Below, piece after piece: positions 7,391 to 16,131 of a stretch of DNA of 40,560 nucleotides (positions within the stretch are counted from its first letter, which is position 1; the number at the start of each line of letters is the position of its first letter). This DNA is from Rhodospirillales bacterium (GTDB lineage: Bacteria > Pseudomonadota > Alphaproteobacteria > Rhodospirillales > Magnetospirillaceae). A program made the position numbers and the translations under genes. The stretch lies in the NCBI GenBank assembly GCA_014380005.1, contig JACMKT010000115.1, positions 1 to 40,560 of the forward strand, given 5' to 3'. The notes beneath the pieces were generated by a model. That model ran no database searches, was not told where the DNA came from, and saw only the letters and a program-made list of their open reading frames with translations.

Positions 7391-8146
7391 ATGAACTTGA
7401 AGACTCTGGCCGCTGCTGCTGCCCTCGCCACCGTGTTTGCCGCGCACGCTGCGTCCGCCGCCATCACCGTTACCACCGGTGGCACCAACCCGCCCAATCC
7501 CAACGTCCCCAATAACGGCATCACCACCGCTACGCTGGATGTGGCCGTGAACGATTTCAACCTGCCCCCCCAGGCCAATAACAGCTTCCAGCCCCTGGGC
7601 GCCGGCTACGTCTTCTCCCAGGGTGCGCTGAACGTCACCTATACGGGCAATGGCGCCTTGGTGAAGGGCAATCTGCCCGGCCAGTCCGCCGCCCCGGCCC
7701 CCAATGACGGCAGCAATTTTCTGTCGACGCCCATGCCCGGTGGTTTGAACAATGGCCCCAACGTTGTGACCGCGCTGCTGAACTTCGATGCGGATTATTT
7801 CGGCCTGCATTGGGGTTCGGTTGACAGCTACAACACGCTCAGCTTCTACGACAACGGCGTCTTGGTGCAGTCTTATACCGGGACTCAGCTAGTCGCCGGC
7901 GCCAATGGCAATCAGGTGGCCAATTGTGCCCAGGGCGCAGCCCTCGCCAATTGTTACTGGAACTTCGAGTTCAGCGGCGGCCAGGTCTATGACGAAGTGC
8001 GCTTCACCTCGTCGGCCTACGCCTTTGAAAGCGACAACCACGGCTTCCGTCAGGCCGCGGTTCCCGAGCCCTTCAGCCTGGGCCTGCTGGGCTCCGGTCT
8101 GGTCGGCCTGGGTCTGGCCCGCCGCCGTCGCAACAAGGCCGCCTGA
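7391..8146 (+). CDS. PEP-CTERM sorting domain surface protein (2)
   Basis: Secreted protein of 251 residues. The ATG at 7391 follows GGAG and opens a clear signal peptide (MNLKTLAAAAALATVFAAHA, then ASAA). The middle is Asn/Gly/Pro-rich and includes YFGLHWGSVDSYNTLSFY. That motif recalls a family of exosortase-dependent surface proteins known from cyanobacteria and proteobacteria, though I cannot assign a function. The C-terminus is a canonical sorting signal: VPEPFS, a Gly/Leu-rich helix (LGLLGSGLVGLGL), then ARRRRNKAA. It is unrelated to PEP-CTERM gene 1 outside this signal yet shares its promoter architecture, implying one regulon. The prenyltransferase gene follows 39 bp downstream on the same strand and may be co-transcribed. 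Confidence 0.92.
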   Translation: MNLKTLAAAAALATVFAAHAASAAITVTTGGTNPPNPNVPNNGITTATLDVAVNDFNLPPQANNSFQPLGAGYVFSQGALNVTYTGNGALVKGNLPGQSAAPAPNDGSNFLSTPMPGGLNNGPNVVTALLNFDADYFGLHWGSVDSYNTLSFYDNGVLVQSYTGTQLVAGANGNQVANCAQGAALANCYWNFEFSGGQVYDEVRFTSSAYAFESDNHGFRQAAVPEPFSLGLLGSGLVGLGLARRRRNKAA

Positions 8147-8185
8147 TCGCTTGTTGCTGCCGCTCCTGGACCGGAGGACCGCCGA

Positions 8186-9646
8186 ATGCATCATTCCATA
8201 TATCACGAGACAGCAGAGCTTGCCGCGCGCAGGGACGCCCCGCCGCTTTGCGTAGACCTCGATGGAACGTTGCTGCATACAGACCTTCTTGCCGAATGTC
8301 TGGTCTCGGTGGTCTTCCGGCGGCCAGCCCTGCTGCTTCGGCTGCCGGGCTGGCTGGCGGGGGGCAAGGCGAACCTCAAGGCCCGGCTGGCCGACCACGC
8401 CATCATCGATCCGGCGGTGCTGCCTTATGATGATCGCGTGTTGGCCATGCTGCGCCGCGAGCGGGCCAATGGGCGGCGTATCATCCTGGCCACCGCCGCC
8501 GACCGGCGGTTGGCCGAGGCGGTTGCCGCCCATCTGGGCCTGTTCGACGAGGTGGTGGCCTCGGACGGCCATCGTAACCTGAAGGGCGCCGCCAAAGCGC
8601 AAGCCTTGCAAGAGGCCGTGGGCGGGCCGTTCGCTTATGCCGGAAACGACGAGTCCGATTTGCAGGTTTGGGCCGCCGCCGAAAGCGCTGTGGTGGTCAA
8701 TGCCTCGCCTGCGCTGGAACGCAAGGTGTGCGCCCTGTATACGGTGGAGGAGGTCATTCCGCCGACCGGCAGCCGCGCCCGCGCCTGGATCAAGGCGTTG
8801 CGGCCCCATCAATGGGCCAAGAACGTGCTGGTCTTCGTGCCCCTGGTGACTGCCAATGCCATGGGCGATTTGTCCGGCTGGGCGCTGGCCTTGGGTGCTT
8901 TTCTGGCATTCTGTGCCTCGGCGTCCGGCGTTTATGTGCTGAACGATCTGTCCGATTTGCAGGCCGACCGCGCCCATGCCCGCAAACGCCGCCGCCCCTT
9001 CGCCAGCGGAGCACTGCCGGTGCTGGCCGGGCTGGTGGCCTTTCCGGTGCTGATGATGGGTGGTCTGGCACTGGGCTGGTGGCTGGATATCCTGCCCATC
9101 GTCGCCGGCTATGCAGCCCTGTCCACGCTGTACACCTTCCGCATCAAGGAATTGCCGCTGGTGGACGTGTTCACCCTGGCGGCGCTTTACACCATCCGCC
9201 TGTTCGCCGGCGGCGAGGCTACCGGGCACCACGTCACCTTGTGGCTGCTGGGCTTTTCCGGTTTCCTGTTCCTGGGGTTGGCGTTGATCAAACGGGTCAC
9301 CGAATTGGCGCCCCTGGCCGGCGGCGGCAGCTTGGCCCGGCGCGGCTATCTGGCTGGCGATCTGCCCATGCTGCGGATCATGGGGGTGGCCTCCACCTTC
9401 GTGTCCTGCATCGTCTTAGCGCTCTATGTGCAAAGCGCCGAGGTGGCGTCGCGCTATGTCTCGCCCATGCTGCTCTGGGGCTTGGTGCCGCTGCTGCTGT
9501 TCTGGCAGTGCCGGTTGTGGCTGTCCACGGAACGCGGCCATATGCATGACGACCCCATCGTCTATTCCGCCCGCGATTGGGTGTCGTGGATGGTGGCCGG
9601 CTGTTGCTTGATCCTGCTGCTGGCGGCTAGGGCGAGCCTGATTTGA
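8186..9646 (+). CDS. HAD phosphatase-UbiA prenyltransferase fusion (DPPR synthase-like)
   Basis: 486 residues, started at the ATG behind GGAGG. Residues 1-190 form a HAD-type phosphatase: VDLDGTLL with Asp24/Asp26, ATAADRR, and GNDESD. From about residue 205 an integral-membrane UbiA-type prenyltransferase follows. It opens with LRPHQWAKNVLVFVPL, characteristic of the decaprenyl-phosphate phosphoribosyltransferase branch, and carries the Mg-prenyl motif NDLSDLQADR, then RRRPFASG. That branch moves phosphoribose onto polyprenyl phosphate, and a phosphatase then removes the 5-phosphate. Having both in one chain would make polyprenyl-phospho-ribose directly, a donor for pentose-containing glycans. 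The fusion is seen; the substrate is inferred. The end overlaps the convergent GT39 gene by 20 bp. Confidence 0.88.
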   Translation: MHHSIYHETAELAARRDAPPLCVDLDGTLLHTDLLAECLVSVVFRRPALLLRLPGWLAGGKANLKARLADHAIIDPAVLPYDDRVLAMLRRERANGRRIILATAADRRLAEAVAAHLGLFDEVVASDGHRNLKGAAKAQALQEAVGGPFAYAGNDESDLQVWAAAESAVVVNASPALERKVCALYTVEEVIPPTGSRARAWIKALRPHQWAKNVLVFVPLVTANAMGDLSGWALALGAFLAFCASASGVYVLNDLSDLQADRAHARKRRRPFASGALPVLAGLVAFPVLMMGGLALGWWLDILPIVAGYAALSTLYTFRIKELPLVDVFTLAALYTIRLFAGGEATGHHVTLWLLGFSGFLFLGLALIKRVTELAPLAGGGSLARRGYLAGDLPMLRIMGVASTFVSCIVLALYVQSAEVASRYVSPMLLWGLVPLLLFWQCRLWLSTERGHMHDDPIVYSARDWVSWMVAGCCLILLLAARASLI

Positions 9647-11210
9647 TGCGCTGGCCGATGATGGGCAAATCCACGGTCAGATCGGCTGGCGCTGCGCTGC
9701 GCGGGCGGGTATCGCGGTAAAGCCTCAGTTCCTTGTCGGGATGGGGGACATTGGCGGCGATGGGGATGCGGCCAACCTCTTCGAACGGGCCGTTGTCCAG
9801 GATGTCCTGGAAAATCGCCATGTTACGCAGATCGGTCCAGAAATCCCGCTCCGCCACCACGTAAGCGATGTTCAGCTTGGCGGTGGTGGCCAGGATCTCG
9901 TCGCGTGACAGCGGCTTTTCCACCACCCCCAACTCGCGCCGCACGGCGATTTCCAGCAGCAGCTTGTCGGCGCGGATGATGCTGTAGCGACGGTCGGGGT
10001 CCTGGGCGCGCAAATTGAAGATGAACGAGCCATCGCGCTTGCCTGAGAACACCACCACGCCGCCCTCGGGCAGATTGTCGCGCACCCAATGGGCGGCGGA
10101 ATCATAGCCCTGGACCGTCGGCACCGGGGAAAAGGCCAAGGTGTGGCCGAAAAGGCCCAGGCCCAGTACGGCGCAGGGCACCATTCCAAACCGCCCCGCC
10201 AAGGCGAAGGCCGCCACCGCCACCGGCAGCAGCAGCACGATGGTGAAGCGGGCTTCCTTCAGATCGATGACGGAAAAGAACACATAGCCCAGGCCGAACC
10301 ACGCCAGCATCAGCACATGATCGCGCATGGGCAGCCGCCACTGCCGCCTTGCCACATACACTGCCGCCAGGATGACCGGAACCCATCCGGCCTGGGACGG
10401 TAATTGGCGCAGGTAGAACGTCCAGCCCGCCAGGGAATCCCGTGCCGCCACCCGGTCGGTCACACCGGCGACCGAGCCCATATTGGCTTGGCCGAATTTC
10501 ACCGTCAGTACCGCCAGGGGCACCAGCGCTACGGCGAACAGGGCGCCACCGATCCATACATGACGGTCCGTCAGCATGCGCTTGCCACGGGTCAGAAACA
10601 GCCCGGCCAGCATGACCGGGGCGATGAAGATGATGGTTTGTTTCAGGTACAGCCCGGCGGCCAGGATCGCCAGGGACGCATACAAATGCCTGGGTTTGCC
10701 CTCGTCCAGATGGCGCAGGAACAGCACGAACGCCCACACCAGTGCAGCGAAGGCGGGGATTTCCAGCATGATCTGGCGGCCCCACAGGGCGATTTCCGCC
10801 ATGCCCATCAGGCCTAATGCGGCGAAGGCGGCTTGCCACGGGTCCAGCCAGCGCCGCATCAGAGTCCATGATCCCAGCGCCAGCAGGGCGTAGAAGGCCG
10901 AGACGGTCAGTTGCGCCACGGAAGACGACGCACCGAACAGGGCGAAGAACACCGCTTCCACCGCCGGGAACAGGGGCGGGTAGAACAGGATCGTCAGGGC
11001 CGGGTATTGCAGATAATAGTCCCATGCCCAGCGCTGGGGCGCGTCAAAGGGCAGGGCGGCGAACAAATCGCGCAGGAAGATGCCGTTCAGGGCATGGCGC
11101 GGCGCATCGCTCCACCAGAACTGGCCCTCGGGCGGGGTGGTCAGATGCAGGATCGCCACCGCTGCCAGCAGCATCAATGGCGGGGCAAGCGGGGAGAAGG
11201 ATGGGCGCAT
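9627..11210 (-). CDS. GT39/ArnT-type polytopic glycosyltransferase
   Basis: 527 residues from the ATG at 11210, which has AAGGGA upstream. The frame extends to 11267 but that part reads as non-membrane filler. It is a polytopic inner-membrane protein. An early helix is followed by WWSDAPRHALNGIFLRDL, where an acidic residue in the first periplasmic loop is characteristic of the dolichyl-phosphomannose protein mannosyltransferase/ArnT fold. Further membrane segments then lead to a soluble periplasmic C-terminal domain from about residue 385. Such enzymes use polyprenyl-phosphate-linked sugars as donors, which would suit the neighbouring UbiA-type enzyme. The acceptor is unknown. It follows the RTX gene by 91 bp on the same strand. 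Confidence 0.8.
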   Translation of the reverse strand: MRPSFSPLAPPLMLLAAVAILHLTTPPEGQFWWSDAPRHALNGIFLRDLFAALPFDAPQRWAWDYYLQYPALTILFYPPLFPAVEAVFFALFGASSSVAQLTVSAFYALLALGSWTLMRRWLDPWQAAFAALGLMGMAEIALWGRQIMLEIPAFAALVWAFVLFLRHLDEGKPRHLYASLAILAAGLYLKQTIIFIAPVMLAGLFLTRGKRMLTDRHVWIGGALFAVALVPLAVLTVKFGQANMGSVAGVTDRVAARDSLAGWTFYLRQLPSQAGWVPVILAAVYVARRQWRLPMRDHVLMLAWFGLGYVFFSVIDLKEARFTIVLLLPVAVAAFALAGRFGMVPCAVLGLGLFGHTLAFSPVPTVQGYDSAAHWVRDNLPEGGVVVFSGKRDGSFIFNLRAQDPDRRYSIIRADKLLLEIAVRRELGVVEKPLSRDEILATTAKLNIAYVVAERDFWTDLRNMAIFQDILDNGPFEEVGRIPIAANVPHPDKELRLYRDTRPRSAAPADLTVDLPIIGQRIKSGSP

Positions 11211-11301
11211 GGGGGGAATCCCTTGTGGAACTCCCCCTTTGTGCCGCACTAGGCGATGTCGGCCCATAACCCGGACGGCAACGGCCCAGTGCCCATTAGG
11301 C

Positions 11302-14300
11302 TCAGACCATATGGAACCAGCGCACGTCCAACTGGCTGACGGTCTGGTCCTGCAGGATCACGTCATGGCCTGCGGATAGGTGCAGCACCGCTTGGCCTGC
11401 GGCGTTGCTGGTGGCGGTCTGGACCAGTTGCAGGGCGGTCAGGCCGGTGGTGCCGGTCTTGACCTCCATGATGTCCACGCCGCCCTTGAAGTTGTCCACC
11501 GTGTCATGGCCGGCAAGGCTGGCCTGGAATATGAAGGTATCCATGCCGGCGCCGCCCTTCAGGAGGTTGGTGCCGCTGCCGCCGTCCATGCGGGTGGTGC
11601 CGGTTCCTGCGAACAGGAAGTCGTCACCGGCATTGCCGAACAGTTGGTCGCTGCCGGTGCCGCCCTTCAGGATGTCCATGCCGGTATTGCCGTTCAGCAC
11701 GTTGTTGCCCGAGGTGGCGATCAGCATGGAATGGGCGGTCTGGGCCTGGACATTGCTGCCCGCCGCCAACACGAAGATCTCGGTGTTGAGCAGATGGTAG
11801 CCGTCTTTGAGAATTGGGGTCACGTCCCAGCTCTGGTCGGTCATGTAGGATTTCTGCATCAGCGGCGAGTGCTGGGCGATGTAGGTATAGGCGTCCAGGC
11901 TGTCGGGGTCCTTGGTCACCGCGTAAAGCGATGCCACGGCGCCCTTGGCATTGGCGGCATAACCGGCGGACCAGTCGGGATAGCCCGCCAGCTCGGTGGG
12001 CGCCGCTTGGCCTGCGAAGTTGAGGTCATACAGGCCCTTCCAGGTGTTGGCGACCTTGCCGGTGGAATCGGCATAGGTCAGCCAATAGCCCGGGCCGTTC
12101 AGTGGGTTATAGCCGTCTTCCCCGTGCAGGAAGCGTCCGGCCACGTAGTTTTCCTGCCATTCGGCCATGGTTCCGGCCTTAGTGAATCCCAACCGCGCCA
12201 GATTGGCCATGGTCATGGCCATGTAATCCTGCTGCCACGGCGCGGTGGTGTTCGGGTGGTAGGAATCGAGGAAGTAACCCTCTGTCGCACCCTGGGCGTC
12301 GCCCTTGCCGTTCACCACGTAATCGTTGACGAACTTGGTCAGGTTGTTGTCAAGCTTATTGGTGAAATAAGCCTTCAGCGGGTCGCCATCGGCAGACAGA
12401 TAGGCGGCGTTGCCCAAGTCCCGGATGGTCCATGCCATGTTGCGGATTTGGCCGTTGACGAGGCCTTGGTTTCCGCCGCGATAGCTCGCATCGTAGTACA
12501 GCAGATCCGCATTGGCCTGGGCCTGCAACTGGTCCAGGTAATAATGGGTGCCGGTCATCAGATAGGGCACATAGGATAGATCGGGGACGTGGGCGAACTC
12601 CGGCGTCCAGCCCGAGGCCTTCACCGCATCGGCATAGCTGGTAGTCAGCTTGTCGGTGGTGTTGTTGCGGCCGTCCAGCCACAGGCCGGGGCGGTTGTCG
12701 ATGGTCGCCATCTGATTGATGGTGTCATCGCGCACATGCCACGGGATCGCACCGGCGGCGTCGGCATTGGCCAGCATCACTTTCATGGCCGCTTCGCTTT
12801 GCGAGGCCAGGTAATTCGCCGACCATTTGGTGGTCAGGCCGATATCGGGCCGTCCGCCGGTCTGCGGCATATATTTCAGCACCAATGCATTGCCCATCAG
12901 GCTGGTATCGGCGGTAGCGAGAGCGTTCAGATCAGCAGTCAGGGACGAGGTGTTGACGCCCAGGGACGGATCGAACCCCGAGATGGCGCCCGACTTCACC
13001 AGATAGTTCATGTCGTGGATGACATGCTGCTCGGGGGCGGAATTGCTCCACACTTCCTTGTGCCAGCTGGAATATTGGTACTGGCTGACATTGGCCTGGG
13101 TGAACGCCACCTTGCCGTGATCGGTGATGGTGACGTCGTAGTTGAAGGTGGTTCCTACCTTGTAGCCGGCATCGTTATAGACCTGCACATCGGTCTTGAA
13201 CGAACCGTCCCCATTGGCGCGGATGTCGAAGGTGGCGTGCATCTGATCGTTGATCTTGGTATCGACCCGCACCTCGGTCCCCAGCGAGCCCTTGGTCCAC
13301 ACCTTGGCCGTGCCTGCCGCCAGCGCCTTGGTCAGCTCGGCGCCGGCATCGATGGTCTGGGTATGCGTGCCGGTGGCGTCGTGGAAGGTTAGCGCCAGCT
13401 TGGTGTCGTAACCACGTGCGACGATGCTTTCCGCCGTGATGGCGGTGCCGGTCATGGGCGCACCCTTGGTCAGCATGACGTCCACCGACGAGTGGGCGGC
13501 CATGTCCGGGGCTTTCACCGAGACGATGGCGAAGCGCACCGAGCCGTCCGCATTGGTGGTCTTCACATCCACCTGCACAGGCACGTCCACGCCGTTGATC
13601 TTGGCGGTCATCTGGGTGCCGGCAGGCACGTCGCCCTGCTTGAAGGACTGGCCGAAGGTGATGACCCGTCCGGTCTCGGTATGGTCGGTGTTGTTGGCAA
13701 GGCGGACGGCAACCACCTCGGCCGAGGTTTTGGCGTCGGGTAGATCGGGGGCCTTAGCCACGGCGCCGGTGGGCAGCGGAGTGGGGGCGGGCGCCGGTGT
13801 TGGGGTGGGCGTTGGGGTGGGCGTCGGCGTCGGCGTCGGCGTGGGAGTTGGGGTCGGTGTTGTGCCGGTGGCGACCGTGTAGGTGGCGCCATTGGCGAAT
13901 TTCAGGGTTTCCACATTGTCCACATGCACTGGCGTGCCGGTGGCGTGGTTCTCCAGCACATCCACGCCGCCCTTGGCCGAGGCGGTGATCTTGTACCAGC
14001 TCATATCGCTCTTGAAGACGGCGGTGTCGGTGCCGGTGCCGCCATCCACCCAGCGCGTGGTGGGGGCCACGGTGATGGTGTCGTTGCCGGTGGTGCCGGT
14101 TTGCTTGCCGATGGTCTGGCCGTCGGCGAAGGTCATCACCTCGGTGCCCTTGACGCGGGTGGTCACGCCCGAGGCGATGTTCTTCACGTCGAAGGCGCCG
14201 CCGGTCAGATTGGTGACGGCATAGGCGCCCAGCGCATATTGGAACCGCGCGCTATCCAGGCCGGCGCCCAGATCCACGGCGGTGGTGGCGGTGCCCACGG

Positions 14301-14859
14301 TCACCGTATCGTCACCCGCCGTGCCCACCATGGAGGCGGTGCCGGTGGTCGTGGTCGTGGTCGGGGGGGGCGCGTTGACGGAGGCGAACGAGGTGCCGTC
14401 CGAGAACTTCAGCGTCTCGACCCCGGTCAGGTGCACGGTGACCGCGCTGGTTAGGTCCTTGACGTCCACGCCGCCATCGGTGGCCTTGGTCACCTGATAG
14501 GCCGCTTGGGTCTTCTGAAATACGGCGGAATCCGTGCCTGCCATGCCGCTGATGGTGCGCACGGTGTCGGTCACCATGAAGGTGTCGGTGCCGGTGGTGC
14601 CGGTCACGGGCACGGTGGGCGACAGGCCGACGAAGGTGTTGCCGGCGAATTTCAGGATCTGGATATTCAGCAAATGGGCGGACAGGCCACCACCGTGAAT
14701 ATCGACTACATCCCAGCCGCCATCCGCAGCCTTGGTGATGCGATACCAATTATAGGGATTGGGCAGAACGGCGGTGTTGATGCCGCCCTGGCCGTCGATG
14801 ACGTTTGTCCCTTTCGGGACGGTCAGGGTGTCGTTACCCGAGCCTCCAAGGATTGCCAT
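11302..14859 (-). CDS. large RTX-type secreted protein with a RIFT/toroid-like (putative polysaccharide lyase-like) core
   Basis: 1185 residues with no Sec signal. Residues 1-330 are four tandem repeats of about 75-80 residues, each opening like an RTX unit (GGSGNDTLTV, GTTGTDTFMV, GTAGDDTVTV, GTTGNDTITV) and closing with a VETLKF-like strand. Residues about 334-362 are a (Thr-Pro)n linker. Residues about 398-1045 are homologous, by eye, to the Sec-exported protein at 17600: ITFGQSF, ADGSVRFAI, YMPQTGGRPDIG, YVPYLMTGTHYYLD and TTAPWQ recur in order. Residues about 1050-1110 are RTX nonapeptides (GGTGSDQLFG, GNAGDDFLF), followed by a C-terminal region suited to type I secretion. The N-terminal part of the core, with GxPF-like and DGSVRF motifs, recalls the RIFT barrel of exo-rhamnogalacturonan lyases (PcRGLX/YetA type), with an alpha/alpha toroid after it. 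This is an inference. No catalytic residue is assigned and no type I pump is in the window. Confidence 0.75.
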   Translation of the reverse strand: MAILGGSGNDTLTVPKGTNVIDGQGGINTAVLPNPYNWYRITKAADGGWDVVDIHGGGLSAHLLNIQILKFAGNTFVGLSPTVPVTGTTGTDTFMVTDTVRTISGMAGTDSAVFQKTQAAYQVTKATDGGVDVKDLTSAVTVHLTGVETLKFSDGTSFASVNAPPPTTTTTTGTASMVGTAGDDTVTVGTATTAVDLGAGLDSARFQYALGAYAVTNLTGGAFDVKNIASGVTTRVKGTEVMTFADGQTIGKQTGTTGNDTITVAPTTRWVDGGTGTDTAVFKSDMSWYKITASAKGGVDVLENHATGTPVHVDNVETLKFANGATYTVATGTTPTPTPTPTPTPTPTPTPTPTPAPAPTPLPTGAVAKAPDLPDAKTSAEVVAVRLANNTDHTETGRVITFGQSFKQGDVPAGTQMTAKINGVDVPVQVDVKTTNADGSVRFAIVSVKAPDMAAHSSVDVMLTKGAPMTGTAITAESIVARGYDTKLALTFHDATGTHTQTIDAGAELTKALAAGTAKVWTKGSLGTEVRVDTKINDQMHATFDIRANGDGSFKTDVQVYNDAGYKVGTTFNYDVTITDHGKVAFTQANVSQYQYSSWHKEVWSNSAPEQHVIHDMNYLVKSGAISGFDPSLGVNTSSLTADLNALATADTSLMGNALVLKYMPQTGGRPDIGLTTKWSANYLASQSEAAMKVMLANADAAGAIPWHVRDDTINQMATIDNRPGLWLDGRNNTTDKLTTSYADAVKASGWTPEFAHVPDLSYVPYLMTGTHYYLDQLQAQANADLLYYDASYRGGNQGLVNGQIRNMAWTIRDLGNAAYLSADGDPLKAYFTNKLDNNLTKFVNDYVVNGKGDAQGATEGYFLDSYHPNTTAPWQQDYMAMTMANLARLGFTKAGTMAEWQENYVAGRFLHGEDGYNPLNGPGYWLTYADSTGKVANTWKGLYDLNFAGQAAPTELAGYPDWSAGYAANAKGAVASLYAVTKDPDSLDAYTYIAQHSPLMQKSYMTDQSWDVTPILKDGYHLLNTEIFVLAAGSNVQAQTAHSMLIATSGNNVLNGNTGMDILKGGTGSDQLFGNAGDDFLFAGTGTTRMDGGSGTNLLKGGAGMDTFIFQASLAGHDTVDNFKGGVDIMEVKTGTTGLTALQLVQTATSNAAGQAVLHLSAGHDVILQDQTVSQLDVRWFHMV
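13771..13860 (-). repeat. (Thr-Pro)n low-complexity linker repeat
   Basis: Degenerate six-base repeats encode about a dozen Thr-Pro pairs, ending in Ala-Pro-Ala-Pro, inside the RTX protein. It separates the N-terminal RTX-like repeats from the core domain as a stiff, extended spacer. Such tracts can change length by slippage without shifting frame. Confidence 0.85.
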
Positions 14860-15126
14860 ATCGTTCGTGTCTCTCTGTCTGTTTCGGACATAGTTATATG
14901 GCGCAAGCTATTGCTGTCGGCATCTGGAGACAATTGCGATAGTGGGGTAGTGGTGGGGCATTTATTGGATTTACTCTTGAGTAATTATTGTTAATTATTT
15001 TTCCGTTACTGATGGGCTGGGTAGGAAGTCATGGCCGCCGCAGCCCTTCGGTCAATGGTGGGCACCCGCTCGGGGCTGATAAGGTCGGCCATCATGGTTC
15101 GCTGCGGATGAGAGACACGTGCCCTC
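14860..15126. other. divergent intergenic region, RTX gene / deacetylase
   Basis: 267 bp without a gene. The part near 14960-15005 is AT-rich (TAATTATTGTTAATTATTTT), unlike its surroundings, and is a plausible promoter or nucleoid-protein site. I found no sigma54 consensus and no TTTACAA element here, unlike the PEP-CTERM promoters. Confidence 0.4.
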
Positions 15127-16131
15127 ATGATTGCCCCCTCTCCCCGTGATTTCGTGAGCTTCCCGCTCAACGATCCCCCGTTGCTGATGGTGCTGGTGGA
15201 TGCCGAGGAGGAGTTCCTGTGGGGTACCTATTCGCCTGCCGCCACCAGTGTTCAAACCATCCGCCACCAGGTCCATGCCCAGCGCATCTTCGAGCGCTAT
15301 GCCATCCGTCCCACCTATGCGGTGGATTATCCGGTGGCGACCCAGCCCGACGGCATTGGCCCGCTGCTGGAGCTGATGCAGGACGGCAAGTGCGAGATCG
15401 GCACCCAATTGCATGCCTGGGTCAATCCGCCGTTCGAGGAGACGGTGTCGGTCGCCAACACCTTCCCCTGCAACCTGCCGCGTCCGCTGGAATTCGCCAA
15501 GCTGGAGCGCCTGACCGCCGTCATCGAAAAGAATTTTGGCACCCGGCCCACCCTGTACCGAGCAGGCCGCTTCGGCTATGGCCCCAATTCAGCGGAGGCC
15601 TTGGTCCGGCTTGGTTACCGCATCGATTGCAGCCTAATGCCGTGGATGGATTTGCGCCCCCGGCTGGGTCCCGATCACAGCCGGGTGGGGGTGACGCCGT
15701 TCTGGTCCGGCCCCGACCGTAATCTGCTGGAACTGCCTGCCACCGTGGGCATGGTCGGGCTGCTGGGTGGTTGCGCCGGTCCGGTGCATCGGATAGTGGG
15801 GGCCAATCTGGGCAAGACGTTGCGGCTGCCCGGCCTGCTGGCGCGGCTGGGCATACAGGACCGTATCCCGCTGACGCCGGAAGGGACTTCCCTGGAAGAA
15901 GCCCGCAAGGTCACGCGCTGGCTGTATGGGCAGGGTTTGCGCGCCTTCACCATCACCTATCACAGCCCCTCCCTGGTGCCCGGCCACACGCCCTATGTGC
16001 GCAATCAGCGGGATTTGGATAACTTCCTGTTCTGGCTGGAATCCTATTTGGACTTCTTCTTCGGCGAAATGGGCGGCCAGGCGGCCACACCGGGCCAAGT
16101 GCTGGCCCGCGCTCAGGCCCAAAAGGGATGA
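15127..16131 (+). CDS. polysaccharide deacetylase (WalW-like, NodB fold)
   Basis: 334 residues, soluble, with no signal peptide. The N-terminus MVLVDAEEEFLWG, then CEIGTQLHAW, and ITYHSPSL near the C-terminus fit the NodB-type deacetylase superfamily, closest in style to WalW-like proteins of polysaccharide loci, which remove acetyl groups from amino-sugar residues. The substrate is unknown. It is the first gene of a plus-strand set. Its stop overlaps the flippase start (ATGA, 16128-16131), so the two are probably translationally coupled and act on the same glycan. The RTX gene diverges upstream. Confidence 0.75.
   Translation: MIAPSPRDFVSFPLNDPPLLMVLVDAEEEFLWGTYSPAATSVQTIRHQVHAQRIFERYAIRPTYAVDYPVATQPDGIGPLLELMQDGKCEIGTQLHAWVNPPFEETVSVANTFPCNLPRPLEFAKLERLTAVIEKNFGTRPTLYRAGRFGYGPNSAEALVRLGYRIDCSLMPWMDLRPRLGPDHSRVGVTPFWSGPDRNLLELPATVGMVGLLGGCAGPVHRIVGANLGKTLRLPGLLARLGIQDRIPLTPEGTSLEEARKVTRWLYGQGLRAFTITYHSPSLVPGHTPYVRNQRDLDNFLFWLESYLDFFFGEMGGQAATPGQVLARAQAQKG

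Noticed and set aside
11211..11267. Upstream extension of the GT39 gene
   Set aside because: The extra residues carry no membrane helix or ribosome-binding site; the ATG at 11210 opens directly into the first helix region.
14960..15005. AT-rich stretch as a possible origin or attachment site
   Set aside because: No direct repeats, integrase or tRNA end nearby; more likely promoter DNA.
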